Shown piece after piece: positions 26,101 through 31,995 of a DNA stretch of 37,764 bases; within the stretch, counting starts at the first letter, position 1; the number at the start of each line of letters is the position of its first letter. The notes under the pieces are model-generated. The model ran no database searches and was not told the origin of the DNA. It saw only the letters and a program-made list of their open reading frames with translations. A program made the translations under genes and the position numbers. The stretch is from Clostridia bacterium (GTDB lineage Bacteria; Bacillota; Clostridia; Oscillospirales; QAMX01): NCBI GenBank assembly GCA_017532825.1, contig JAFXIT010000059.1, forward strand, positions 1-37,764. The letters are read 5' to 3'.

Positions 26101-26688
26101 TACTACGAAAACGGCAGACGCACCTACAAGGGACTGATAGAATACGACGGCAGTCTCATCTACGTTCGTTCCAACGGGCAGCTGGTAACCGGTAGGTACT
26201 GGATAACCAAAACCAACGGAATCGAAGGCTTTGTCCAAGGCTCATACCACTTCGGTACCGACGGCAAGATTCTTAACGGCGTTGCGGACGGTTTCTACTA
26301 TGAAAACGGTAAGCCCGCTTACAAGGGCCTGATGGAATATAACGGCGGTTACATCTACGTCCGTTCTAACGGCCAACTCGCAACAGGTCAGTACTGGGTC
26401 AGCAAGCATAACGAACTGGCTCCTGTGGGCAACTACAATTTCGGCACTGACGGCAAGATGCTCATCGATGAGCTTCCTGCTTACCATGACGGCGTAGTCA
26501 ACGGCTATTACTACGTTGACGGAGTGATCCAATACGGTGCAGGACCCATCGTTTGGAACGGCGACGTATATTACGTTCGTTCAAACGGGCAGGTCGCGAC
26601 CGGTGCCTATTGGACTACAACGTCAAACGAGATCCTTCCTTCCGGAAGATATACCTTTGACCCGACCGGAAAGCTGATCACAGATTAA
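20182..26688 (+). CDS. Giant secreted surface protein with InlB-type and Cys-pair repeats and C-terminal wall-binding repeats
   Basis: 2168 aa. A signal peptide (about 1-33, ending HVHAAG) precedes a Ser/Thr/Gly-rich beta domain (35-180). A divergent InlB B-repeat (ASGYTFFGWW) and a long beta-solenoid-like region (to about 765) follow. Then come at least three Listeria-Bacteroides (Flg_new/InlB) repeats ending TFAGWK, TFKGWDK or DFSGWDK plus YTATFTS. A region with many CxxC pairs and three further WIVDG-type repeats follows. The last part, about 1725-2168, carries aromatic repeats of the same class as the upstream protein. No enzyme domain was recognised. The likely role is adhesion or a structural coat, retained by the C-terminal repeats. 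GGAAAGGA precedes ATG 20182. The operon's first strong terminator follows it. Confidence 0.86.
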   Translation: MTNSIKSRVLATVIALAMLLSMLPTIQLHVHAAGTLTVTDANVGLSWTDASSSKGNATWTASGTTVTGTATGYTQYIISKKSVTTTLTITNNHSDDRTLSFDYTLTGGGSVSGTISGTSGSYSKTLAAGTSTTITLTSPSGSSNTNTLTLSSLQLLSSGNVTSTFLAPENGNYTVDGAAVTTQTTKEKAASEAYALNATPASGYTFFGWWSNASESYVSYDNPASVKFGSDPQLKPVFLPANTALFGVGTAKFADLTEACNFANSTSASTKTVVLLNNGTLRGEHTIPAGVTLLIPFNASNTLYTKEPACTSSFMNNQAWVQPTAYRTLTMAGDAKITVNGAMSLSAQHAAANGGSNYCGSPTGPVSFVNMQEGSNITVNNGGKLYAWGFITGSGSVTANSGATVYENFQVTDFRGGSATGDYADNGLAFPLNQYYVQNIEVPVTFYAGASEKIYTSAYASSLCIGGEATFIGSGGMFTSGEGGYVIKDYDESSDRLNVDLYGSCELNSMTVKFSIEVNSANYLLPITNNVSIGIHSGTTTLKQSVALFPGVEVTVDQGATLNLAYSGKSINDFCADGYNIIVYDRDEWFYGLSLAEATMGEEITGVKYGLVLNSKAPTPNGYSAKPSYFAPVLYAPGRTDGRTDADLKDAVLDINGTLIANGFIYTTIGGAAIKSTGKTGEIQMVSGAGADMITCQNNGTTGVTLGLMIRSAWLQNGDGSYLQTMAFDEETGDPIYAAEPGTVYEYCATCDCWYTGVCEGCREYTLTFNNEDGTPITDIVAVNGSTVSYNGPVPTKPATAEYTYTFAGWKSSLDDNVYASDALPKVTSDVTYTATFTSETREYTVTWVDGDGKTLYSEDIAYGTDPSYGGDTPTKTATAQYTYTFKGWDKEFEAVTGDVTYTATFTSTVNKYEVTWKNGDGDLLLTEEYDYGDTPEYKDDTPTKAADGCTVYDFSGWDKDVVAVTGEATYTAVFTAGTNHLNVVTDNAKDPTCGETGLTEGSHCEACGVTIVAQAVIPATGNHTGGDATCSAQAICEACGQPYGDTDPTNHAWTIGSYTNNGETHTVNYVCGNDPTHTKSESDKPHSYDGPTHTCVCQAVEKFTITWIVDGTATTETYSYGATPSYKGSTDKSPDQSYHYTFTGWDTTPVAATGDATYTAEFSVTAHDKAKIVDGKHYCSVCNYLMGSCNDSGNDHKCDVGNEVMACGNAYLTLTKGQAPTCDADGWKDYYTCSCGKLYEDENAVKGIADLNAWKNGDGKLPATGHSGEPDYTDNGDGTHSATYSECGCSYVTNEPHSYTAGVCVCQNKQTFTVTWIVDGNETTETYSYGATPSFNGSTNKAPDQSYHYTFTGWDTTPVAATGNATYTAEFSVTAHNTSKTENGKHYCSVCNYLMGSCSYTPANAVWNDDKTECTVTGTCETCGGKVTASAAISSAVTTEADCMTEKVTTYTATFTEAWITEKTVKVDVTGEKDPSNHTGGTPVHENIEDAKCETAGSYDEVVYCTECGAEVSRTNKEIPALTHDWAAPTYTWSDDGKECTAERTCKRDGSHKETETATAIGVVTTPATCTEKGTTTYTANFDADWAVDGQTATRQDVAAKNHAWTIGSYTNNGETHTENYVCGNDPTHTKSESGKPHTYDGTTHVCVCQAVEKFTVTWIVDGNETTETYAYGATPSFKGSTDKAADAGLTYTFKGWDKELVNVTENTAYTALYSVTGFVYTDNGFVYKNEDDVQKTEWTKIGNAWYYLDPVTGIRAEGISRVPYPTAFGNYGPDGRDLGKEDFPDTDTALFVFGEDGRFLSNFTGLTSDGHWAVNGMLPWFVGLVEADGDYYYFGANNVMVTPSHRTGGRIYLSRDGRTDVSANDVFVADGIYFFGADGKLIKNDGVTEMDGELYYFDNYRLALGAGLIKESGNYYYVRSSGKLVVNQSYWIYNVNEYTDINIGTYLFDENGVMDVNSAKNGVYEEDNGLFYYENGRRTYKGLIEYDGSLIYVRSNGQLVTGRYWITKTNGIEGFVQGSYHFGTDGKILNGVADGFYYENGKPAYKGLMEYNGGYIYVRSNGQLATGQYWVSKHNELAPVGNYNFGTDGKMLIDELPAYHDGVVNGYYYVDGVIQYGAGPIVWNGDVYYVRSNGQVATGAYWTTTSNEILPSGRYTFDPTGKLITD
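23332..25241 (+). repeat. Long near-identical direct repeats inside the 2168-aa gene
   Basis: Segment 23332-23585 recurs at 24988-25241 (offset 1656), and 23487-23751 recurs at 24114-24378 (offset 627). Agreement by eye is about 85-95% at the DNA level, much higher than needed for protein similarity alone. The common part (WIVDG ... TETY(S/A)YGATPS) is thus present three times. Such repeats allow unequal recombination and assembly collapse. Confidence 0.8.
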
Positions 26689-26714
26689 AGATCGCCGCAT
26701 TGATGCGGCAACAG

Positions 26715-26758
26715 AATAAAGGCTCTGTCTTGTCTTCAGACCGGGCAGAGCCTTTATT
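26715..26758 (+). terminator. Terminator of the polysaccharide/surface-protein operon
   Basis: AATAAAGGCTCTG (26715-26727) pairs perfectly with CAGAGCCTTTATT (26746-26758), an inner GTCT/AGAC stem may add to it, and T-rich sequence follows. It lies 27 nt after the stop of the 2168-aa gene and is the first convincing terminator downstream of the switch promoter. Confidence 0.85.
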
Positions 26759-26762
26759 ATCT

Positions 26763-26808
26763 GTTGATGATGAATAAAGAGCATACAGCGTTTTTATTCA
26801 CCATCAAC
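26763..26808. repeat. Second inverted repeat after the operon terminator
   Basis: Arms 26763-26778 and 26793-26808 are 16 nt with one mismatch and a 14-nt loop. There is no T-run on the far side, so its role (back-up terminator, RNA end protection or operator for the next gene) is open. Confidence 0.5.
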
Positions 26809-26856
26809 GGATAATAGGTTTTTCTGTTCTTAGCACACAGTAAGGAGCATATCAAA

Positions 26857-28245
26857 ATGGATAACAACAACATAGATGATGTGGTTAAATTAACCGAAGA
26901 AATTTCCGACGGCATATCAAACACGGAGGAACGTGACGTCGCACCCTCCGATCCGCAAAGGGCGGCGGCTCACCATTCCCACCATTCCGGCCACAGAAGA
27001 AAAAAGCACAGGCACCGCGCCGGATTATTTAACAAGAAGACCGGCGAAAGCATAAAACATTTTCTTGTAAAGAACAAGCGCTATCTCATTCATGCAACGA
27101 TAACTCTCGTTGCCATAGTATGTCTGATTGCGGTCGGATCGGTCATAGATAAAAAATATTCTTCACAGAAAAACCCGCAATGGGAATCGAAGGACCCGAC
27201 CCTGCAAAACACCGTAAACAGCCTCAAGATCGACGTCCCGTTTTTTGCAGAAGACGTTGTACTCGTTAATCCTGCCGTCTATGCCTATTATTCTGCCGAG
27301 GATGGCACCTACGCCTCCGACGTATACGATCAATACCGCTCTCAATACGACCGAATGGATGTCGGCTTGCCCGTCAAGCTGTCCTATAAGCTTCTTGGAG
27401 CGCCGATAGGCTGCAGCGTGAAAAATGCAAGATGTTTTGTAGCAGATAATCCCGAATTTACCGATCAGCTCGTCTATACGGCCGACGGATACAGCACAAG
27501 TATTGACGTTTACCATCTTAAGACCGGAACACGGTATTATTTCAAGATCGAATTGACCTTCAATGACGGAAACGTAACCACCGTGAGCGGCAGCTTCAAA
27601 ACCGCCGAAAGCCCCCGTTTCCTTACGGTGGGCGGTGTATACAACCTGCGAGACGTCGGTGGTTGGAATACCTCTGATGGCAGGGTCATCAACCAAGGGC
27701 TTCTCTACCGTGGGTGCGAGCTGGACGGCGCAGTTGAAGAAAAGTATACGATCACTCCCGAGGGAGTAAATACGATGCTGTCTGTTTTTGGTATCAAAAC
27801 GGACATGGACCTTCGTGAGCCCACAGACAATTTATACGGTTTGGACGCTCTCGGCGCAGGTGTAGACCACGTTTATTATTCCGCACCAAACTATTCCGCA
27901 ATTTTTGACCATCCCGAGCCTATCAGGAAGGTCTTCTCAGACCTGGCGGACAGATCAAATTATCCGATATATCTTCACTGTACGTACGGCCAGGATCGAA
28001 CGGGAACGGTCTGTTATCTGTTGGGAGCGATCCTCGGAATGGACGAAAGCAGTCTGATGAAGGAATATCAGCTTTCGGCATTTCATCACAGTGATGTGTC
28101 GATGGATTGGATGTATAAGTTTATCGGCCGTATCAACGGCTTGCCCGGCGACAGCGTCAACGAAAAGATAGAGGGCTGGTTACTGTCGATAGGCGTTACG
28201 GCGGAAGAAATTTCATCCATTCGGGATATCTTTTTAAGCGAGTAA
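26857..28245 (+). CDS. Membrane-anchored tyrosine-phosphatase-like protein (probably extracellular)
   Basis: 462 aa. The N-terminus is acidic, then has a His/Lys/Arg-rich stretch (39-54). One membrane segment spans about 77-97 and the rest is predicted outside by the positive-inside rule. A fibronectin III-like domain (about 150-250, LKTGTRYYFKIEL) precedes a Y_phosphatase3-type domain from about 256 (VGGVYNLRDVGGW, GLLYRGCEL). The P-loop is His374-Cys375-x5-Arg381-Thr, with Cys375 as nucleophile. Relatives (for example Listeria LipA-type) dephosphorylate phosphotyrosine and/or phosphoinositides. An outside location excludes the cytoplasmic BY-kinase as direct substrate. TAAGGAG lies 12 nt before ATG. 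It sits beyond the operon terminator. Confidence 0.85.
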   Translation: MDNNNIDDVVKLTEEISDGISNTEERDVAPSDPQRAAAHHSHHSGHRRKKHRHRAGLFNKKTGESIKHFLVKNKRYLIHATITLVAIVCLIAVGSVIDKKYSSQKNPQWESKDPTLQNTVNSLKIDVPFFAEDVVLVNPAVYAYYSAEDGTYASDVYDQYRSQYDRMDVGLPVKLSYKLLGAPIGCSVKNARCFVADNPEFTDQLVYTADGYSTSIDVYHLKTGTRYYFKIELTFNDGNVTTVSGSFKTAESPRFLTVGGVYNLRDVGGWNTSDGRVINQGLLYRGCELDGAVEEKYTITPEGVNTMLSVFGIKTDMDLREPTDNLYGLDALGAGVDHVYYSAPNYSAIFDHPEPIRKVFSDLADRSNYPIYLHCTYGQDRTGTVCYLLGAILGMDESSLMKEYQLSAFHHSDVSMDWMYKFIGRINGLPGDSVNEKIEGWLLSIGVTAEEISSIRDIFLSE

Positions 28246-28332
28246 TATCCGAAATATTTTATTCCGACGGCTGTTGTCCCTCGGCGAAATGCACGATATT
28301 ACCGTTAATTGAAAACTACTGGAGATGTTTTT

Positions 28333-29328
28333 ATGATTTTAGTTACGGGTGGAGCGGGTTTTATCGGTTCACACACCTGTGTGGAATTACTCAACAAGGA
28401 TCATGAGATAGTGATCGCAGATAATCTTGTCAACTCCAAGATAGCCTCCGTAGAAGCTATAAAACAGATCACGGGAAAAAGCTGTCTTTTTTATGAGCTT
28501 GATATAAACGACGAAGACGGTCTGAGAGCGCTCTTTCGAAGCCACGATATCACCTCCGTGATCCATTTTGCGGGGCTGAAGTCGGTAGGCGAATCCTGTA
28601 AATTTCCGCACAGGTATTACAGCAACAACGTTGGCGGTACGCTGACATTGTTGAAGATCATGCGGGAATTTTCCTGCAAGAGTATGGTCTTTTCCTCCTC
28701 GGCAACGGTGTATGGCCGCGATAACGACCCGCCGTTCACGGAATCTATGCCGACAAGTGCAACAAATCCATACGGTTGGACCAAGGTGATCCAGGAACAG
28801 ATCCTTGTTGACCAGGCCAAAGCAGATCCCGAAATGAGGATCGCCCTTTTAAGATATTTTAATCCGGTAGGGGCACATCCAAGCGGACTGATCGGTGAAG
28901 ACCCGGTGGGTATCCCCAACAATCTCGTTCCCTACATTTGTAAGGTGGCCTTAGGCCGGCTGCCGTATTTGAACGTTTACGGTAACGATTATGACACGGT
29001 CGACGGTACCGGCGTGCGTGATTATATTCACGTCGTCGACCTTGCAAAAGGCCACATAGAGGCTATGAAGTATCTCGACAATAACCGAGGCGTGCTGACG
29101 GTAAACCTCGGCACGGGTATTGGTTACAGCGTCCTTGAGCTTGTTGATGCATATAGCCGTGCAAGCGGTAAGGAGATTCCCGTTAGGTTTATGCCCCGAA
29201 GAAGCGGCGACATCGCAACGAGCTATGCCAATGCCGAAAAGGCCTGCGAGCTTCTCGGTTGGAAGGCAGAGCTGGGCATAGAAGATATGTGCCGTGATTC
29301 CTGGAACTACGCTCAAAAGAAGATGTGA
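28333..29328 (+). CDS. galE: UDP-glucose 4-epimerase
   Basis: 331 aa, the usual GalE length. The N-terminal NAD-binding motif GGAGFIGSHT, HFAGLKSVGES, FSSSATVYG, the catalytic YxxxK (YGWTK) and RYFNPVGAHPSG are all present. It interconverts UDP-glucose and UDP-galactose (or the GlcNAc forms), so it could feed galactose units to the glycan. I chose ATG 28333 (GGAG 8 nt upstream, N-terminus MILVTGGAGF); an in-frame reading from 28309 adds eight unconserved residues. It is possibly co-transcribed with the phosphatase gene (87-nt gap, no terminator seen). Confidence 0.96.
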   Translation: MILVTGGAGFIGSHTCVELLNKDHEIVIADNLVNSKIASVEAIKQITGKSCLFYELDINDEDGLRALFRSHDITSVIHFAGLKSVGESCKFPHRYYSNNVGGTLTLLKIMREFSCKSMVFSSSATVYGRDNDPPFTESMPTSATNPYGWTKVIQEQILVDQAKADPEMRIALLRYFNPVGAHPSGLIGEDPVGIPNNLVPYICKVALGRLPYLNVYGNDYDTVDGTGVRDYIHVVDLAKGHIEAMKYLDNNRGVLTVNLGTGIGYSVLELVDAYSRASGKEIPVRFMPRRSGDIATSYANAEKACELLGWKAELGIEDMCRDSWNYAQKKM

Positions 29329-29412
29329 GCCACCTTCGCAGGTATATGCGGGTGCGGCAGCGGCAATAATAATGACAGCGCCCTTCCAAAAATACGTCCG
29401 ACGGAGACAAGG

Positions 29413-29529
29413 ATGAAAGCTGCACTCATTATCGCTACCGTCGTCTTTATGCTTGCAGATGCACTGCTTATGTGGTGTCTTGTGTACGTAGGTGCGTCCT
29501 GCGAGCGAAACGACAAAAAAGAAAAGTAA
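29413..29529 (+). CDS. 38-residue single-span membrane peptide
   Basis: ATG 29413 to TAA 29529. GGAG at 29403-29406 gives a good 6-nt spacing. The sequence is one hydrophobic helix (about residues 3-29), then CERNDKKEK, a strongly charged tail that should stay in the cytoplasm or at the membrane face. It lies between galE and a strong terminator, so it would be the last gene of that unit. I recognise no family. Being so short it could be chance, but the ribosome site, the clean amphipathic layout and the terminator 8 nt downstream argue for a real gene. Confidence 0.6.
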   Translation: MKAALIIATVVFMLADALLMWCLVYVGASCERNDKKEK

Positions 29530-29534
29530 AAACA

Positions 29535-29579
29535 AAGAAAAGCCCCTCTCTGCTTAGGCCGCAGAGAGGGGCTTTTTTT
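29535..29579. terminator. Bidirectional terminator between galE unit and XRE gene
   Basis: A 14-bp perfect stem (29540-29553 with 29561-29574) has a 7-nt loop, T7 on the right and an A-rich run on the left. It serves both the rightward unit and the leftward XRE gene, whose stop codon abuts the T-run. Confidence 0.92.
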
Positions 29580-29812
29580 CAATCCTCTTCCAAAAGCTTG
29601 GAGGGGGATATTTTTAATACCTGTGCTATCTTAAACAGGGTCTCAAGCGATACGCCGCGTACCGTGCCGGGGCCTTCAACCTGACCTACGAAATTTACGC
29701 TCTTATCAATAAGCTCCGCAAAGTATTCTTGGGTGTAACCGGCTTTCTTTCGGTAATAGGCAATTTTCAAACCTAAGGTTATATATTTATCAGCAAACTC
29801 CGTATTCATCAT
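29579..29812 (-). CDS. Small XRE-family HTH regulator
   Basis: 77 aa, essentially only a Cro/C1-type helix-turn-helix. LGLKIAYYRKKAGYTQEYFAELI forms helices 1-3, with VNFVGQVEGPG in the recognition region and LETLFKIAQVLKISPSKLLEED at the end. A GGGAGG ribosome site precedes a double ATG (29812 or 29809). It is likely a cytoplasmic DNA-binding dimer. Divergent from the decayed gene at 29945, with a shared palindrome between them, so autoregulation is plausible. The target genes are unknown. Confidence 0.88.
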   Translation of the reverse strand: MMNTEFADKYITLGLKIAYYRKKAGYTQEYFAELIDKSVNFVGQVEGPGTVRGVSLETLFKIAQVLKISPSKLLEED

Positions 29813-29854
29813 TACGCCTCCCCCATACTAATAGTTTAAAGTGAAGGCAAGTAA

Positions 29855-29911
29855 ATTATAACTTTCTTCAAATAAATAATTATTTACTTTCAGTCAATAA
29901 TAATCTATAAT
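29855..29911. promoter_or_regulatory. Divergent promoter region with palindrome, XRE / decayed gene
   Basis: Rightward promoter: TTTACT (29883-29888), 17 bp, TATAAT (29906-29911). Leftward: TATAAT read at 29860-29855 with a poor -35. The perfect 14-nt palindrome TAAATAATTATTTA (29873-29886) overlaps the rightward -35 and lies in the leftward -35 zone, which fits an operator for the XRE protein. AT-richness makes chance palindromes likelier. Confidence 0.5.
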
Positions 29912-29944
29912 ATGTGAAGAATTATATACTTGGAGTGAAAGAAT

Positions 29945-30141
29945 GTGAGAGAACGAACCTGCTGTTTTTTCGGTCACCGAACCATAAACGAAACGGATGA
30001 GCTGCGGACGAAAATAACCGAAGCCGTTGAAAGACTGATTACTGACGAAAAGGTGGACACCTTTCTCTTCGGAAGCAAAGCGCCCCTACCACCCGCAGAA
30101 GCGGCACGAGGATCGCCCTTGACTACGCCCTCAGAAAAGGC
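29945..30141 (+). pseudogene. Decayed SLOG/DUF1273-like gene
   Basis: GTG 29945 with GGAG 9 nt upstream opens a frame starting RERTCCFFGHRTINETDELR and going on to VDTFLFGS, the typical N-terminus of short SLOG-superfamily proteins. After about 30085 that frame turns into low-complexity residues. In a frame shifted by +2, bases 30091-30141 encode TRRSGTRIALDYALRKG, which matches the C-terminal motif of the same family. The central part is therefore deleted and the ends are out of frame. The family's nucleotide-derivative-binding function is presumably lost. The open frame continues to 30256 but is not meaningful. Confidence 0.75.
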
Positions 30142-30264
30142 CGGTACAGTCGTTACTGCCGTTGTGGACGACGGTACCCTTTTCGACCTTGCGTTCGGTA
30201 AGGCTCGAAAGGATACGCTCCCTGTACCCCACGTCAAGCTTGTTCCATATTCCTGAAATGTCAT
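30131..30264 (-). pseudogene. N-terminal remnant of a Crp/Fnr-family regulator
   Basis: On the minus strand, ATG 30264 with an excellent AAAGGAGGG ribosome site is followed, after an apparent 1-nt deletion in codon 2, by SGIWNKLDVGYRERILSSL, then VEKGTVVHNGSNDCTGLF and a TGA at 30133-30131. That is the start of the cyclic-nucleotide-binding-like domain of Clostridia Crp/Fnr regulators. The rest of the sensor and the HTH are gone, and the end overlaps the remnant of the SLOG-like gene on the other strand. Its promoter (extended -10) is still intact. Confidence 0.7.
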
Positions 30265-30296
30265 TTGCGCTCCCTCCTTTAGTTCCGTCTGCCCCT

Positions 30297-30305
30297 ATTA
30301 TAGCA
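30297..30305 (-). promoter_or_regulatory. Extended -10 promoter of the Crp/Fnr remnant
   Basis: Reading leftward: TGC then TATAAT (30302-30297). No good -35 is seen 17 bp upstream, as is usual for extended -10 promoters. It drives the leftover ribosome site at 30279-30271. Confidence 0.5.
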
Positions 30306-30318
30306 AAAATTCAATATT

Positions 30319-30336
30319 CGGCGGTGACAGCCGCCG
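30319..30336. promoter_or_regulatory. CGGCGG-N6-CCGCCG palindrome between divergent promoters
   Basis: A perfect 6-bp inverted repeat with a 6-nt spacer lies between the leftward -10 (30302) and the rightward -35 (30342). It may be an operator, possibly for the lost Crp/Fnr regulator. Confidence 0.35.
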
Positions 30337-30341
30337 TGCGA

Positions 30342-30370
30342 TTGATTTCGTGTAAAAGTTATTGTATAAT
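30342..30370 (+). promoter_or_regulatory. Sigma-A promoter of the GH32-like lipoprotein gene
   Basis: TTGATT (30342-30347), 17 bp, TATAAT (30365-30370). The gene starts 43 nt downstream. Confidence 0.75.
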
Positions 30371-30412
30371 ATGTACAGACTCCAAACTCCGATAAACGGG
30401 AGCGTGAGAAAT

Positions 30413-31984
30413 ATGAATATGCGCCGTGCCTTCTTTATGCTGCTTGCCCTCGCCCTTGGGCTGTCGGCCACCGGCTGCTCCTCCGACCGTCCCGCTCTGC
30501 AGACTACTGCAGGAAGCTCTCTACAGGGCACCTCGGCATCCCACGAAACTACCGCCGTCCCGACCGGGGAGCCCTTTGTCTACCCCGACGATGACAAGGA
30601 TTTTTCCGCCTTCACCTCTCCTTCGGAGCAGGAGGCGGCGTACGACTACGAGACCTTCGTCCTCCCCGAGCCCGACAACGGGGTACAGCCCTACGTCGGC
30701 GACCCCATGCCCTACTACGAGGACGGGGTATTCTACATCTACTATCTCAAGGACGGCGGGGATTCCCACAACCACTCGGTATACCTCCTGACCACCCGCG
30801 ATTTCGTCAGCTACGAGGAGCACGACGGTCCGATACTGGAATCCGACCGCAACGGCGGTCAGGACGACTGGATCGGTACGGGATCGGTGGTCAAGGTCGG
30901 CCAAAAGTACTACCTTTTCTACACCGGTCACAACGGCTCGGGTGCTATGGAGTACAATGAAAAGATAATGGTCGCCGTGGGCGACAGTCTTACCTCCTTT
31001 GAAAAGCTTGCGGGCTGGGAGATAGTACCCGACCCCTCGCTCGGGCAGAAGACCGACTTCCGCGATCCCCAGGCCTACTACGACCCCGATACCGGCATCA
31101 TCACCCTCACCGTCACCGCCTCGATGCAGGGTACGGCGAGGATACTTCGGTACTCCCTCAACGCCGACCTGAGCGGCGCAGTCTACGAGGGCATACTCTA
31201 CTCAAACCGCAGCGGCAGCTTCTGGAACCTTGAGTGCAGCGACACCTTCCGCATCGGGGACAGGTGGTACCTTACCTACTCTGCCCAGGACGATACCCTT
31301 TGGTTTTCCTCTGCCGACAGCCAATACGGCGAATACACCAAGGCGCGGCGGTTTGAGGGCAGACTTTTCTACGCCGCAAAGCATGTCGAGGACGAAAACG
31401 GCTCGTACATGGTCGGTTGGGCACGCAGATCGAGCGACCCCTCCTCCTCCGAGGTCACGGCCTGGGCAGGAAATCTCGTGGTGCAGAAGATAGTCCGAAA
31501 GGAAAACGGTCATCTTACCCTTGAGCCCGTCGGCGCGGTGGCCGATTCCTATGACAAGCGCCGCGAGCTGCTCCTTTCGGAGGACAGCATCTCCCTTGAG
31601 GGCAGCGCCGAGGTCTTTAACTGCTACGAAAGCTTTAAGCTCACAGGCAAATTTGTCTGCCCCGAAAGCGGCAGATTCGGTCTTTCCTTTGACTGCGGCG
31701 GCTCTGCCGAGGGGTGCAAGCGTGTAGAGGTAGACCTCGACTACCAAATGCTGCATCTCCTCTTTGACGGCGGCAGCACCTCGGTGACCTGGGTCAATAC
31801 CGATCTTGAACCCGGCAAAAGCTACGGCTTTACCTACATCCAGGAGGGCTCGGTCGGCTGCTTTTATATCGACGGTGAGGCCGCGATGACCGTCCGTCTC
31901 TACGGTGTCAGCGGCAGGCCGGTCTCTCTGTACGCAGAGGGCTGCGTTGCGGAGCTTACCGAGCTCCGTCAGTACACAAGATAA
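30413..31984 (+). CDS. GH32-like glycoside hydrolase lipoprotein (fructan/sucrose-type)
   Basis: 523 aa from ATG 30413 (GGGAG 10 nt upstream). A lipoprotein signal (LSATGC, Cys about 23) is followed by a Ser/Thr linker. A five-bladed propeller of GH32 type then shows VGDPMPYY with candidate nucleophile Asp97, FRDPQA with transition-state Asp218, and WNLECSD with candidate acid/base Glu274. A C-terminal beta-sandwich (about 400-523) matches the GH32 C domain. These enzymes cleave beta-fructosides. The first motif is GDPMP where most GH32 enzymes have NDPNG, so specificity may differ; GH43/GH68-type relatives share the fold. It would sit outside the cell on the membrane. Confidence 0.82.
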   Translation: MNMRRAFFMLLALALGLSATGCSSDRPALQTTAGSSLQGTSASHETTAVPTGEPFVYPDDDKDFSAFTSPSEQEAAYDYETFVLPEPDNGVQPYVGDPMPYYEDGVFYIYYLKDGGDSHNHSVYLLTTRDFVSYEEHDGPILESDRNGGQDDWIGTGSVVKVGQKYYLFYTGHNGSGAMEYNEKIMVAVGDSLTSFEKLAGWEIVPDPSLGQKTDFRDPQAYYDPDTGIITLTVTASMQGTARILRYSLNADLSGAVYEGILYSNRSGSFWNLECSDTFRIGDRWYLTYSAQDDTLWFSSADSQYGEYTKARRFEGRLFYAAKHVEDENGSYMVGWARRSSDPSSSEVTAWAGNLVVQKIVRKENGHLTLEPVGAVADSYDKRRELLLSEDSISLEGSAEVFNCYESFKLTGKFVCPESGRFGLSFDCGGSAEGCKRVEVDLDYQMLHLLFDGGSTSVTWVNTDLEPGKSYGFTYIQEGSVGCFYIDGEAAMTVRLYGVSGRPVSLYAEGCVAELTELRQYTR

Positions 31985-31995
31985 CGGAGGATATT

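Noticed and set aside
29974-30264. 96-codon minus-strand protein beginning MTFQEYG
   Set aside because: Good ribosome site, but the protein in this frame is meaningless. The neighbouring frame carries the Crp/Fnr similarity, so it is a frameshifted relic.
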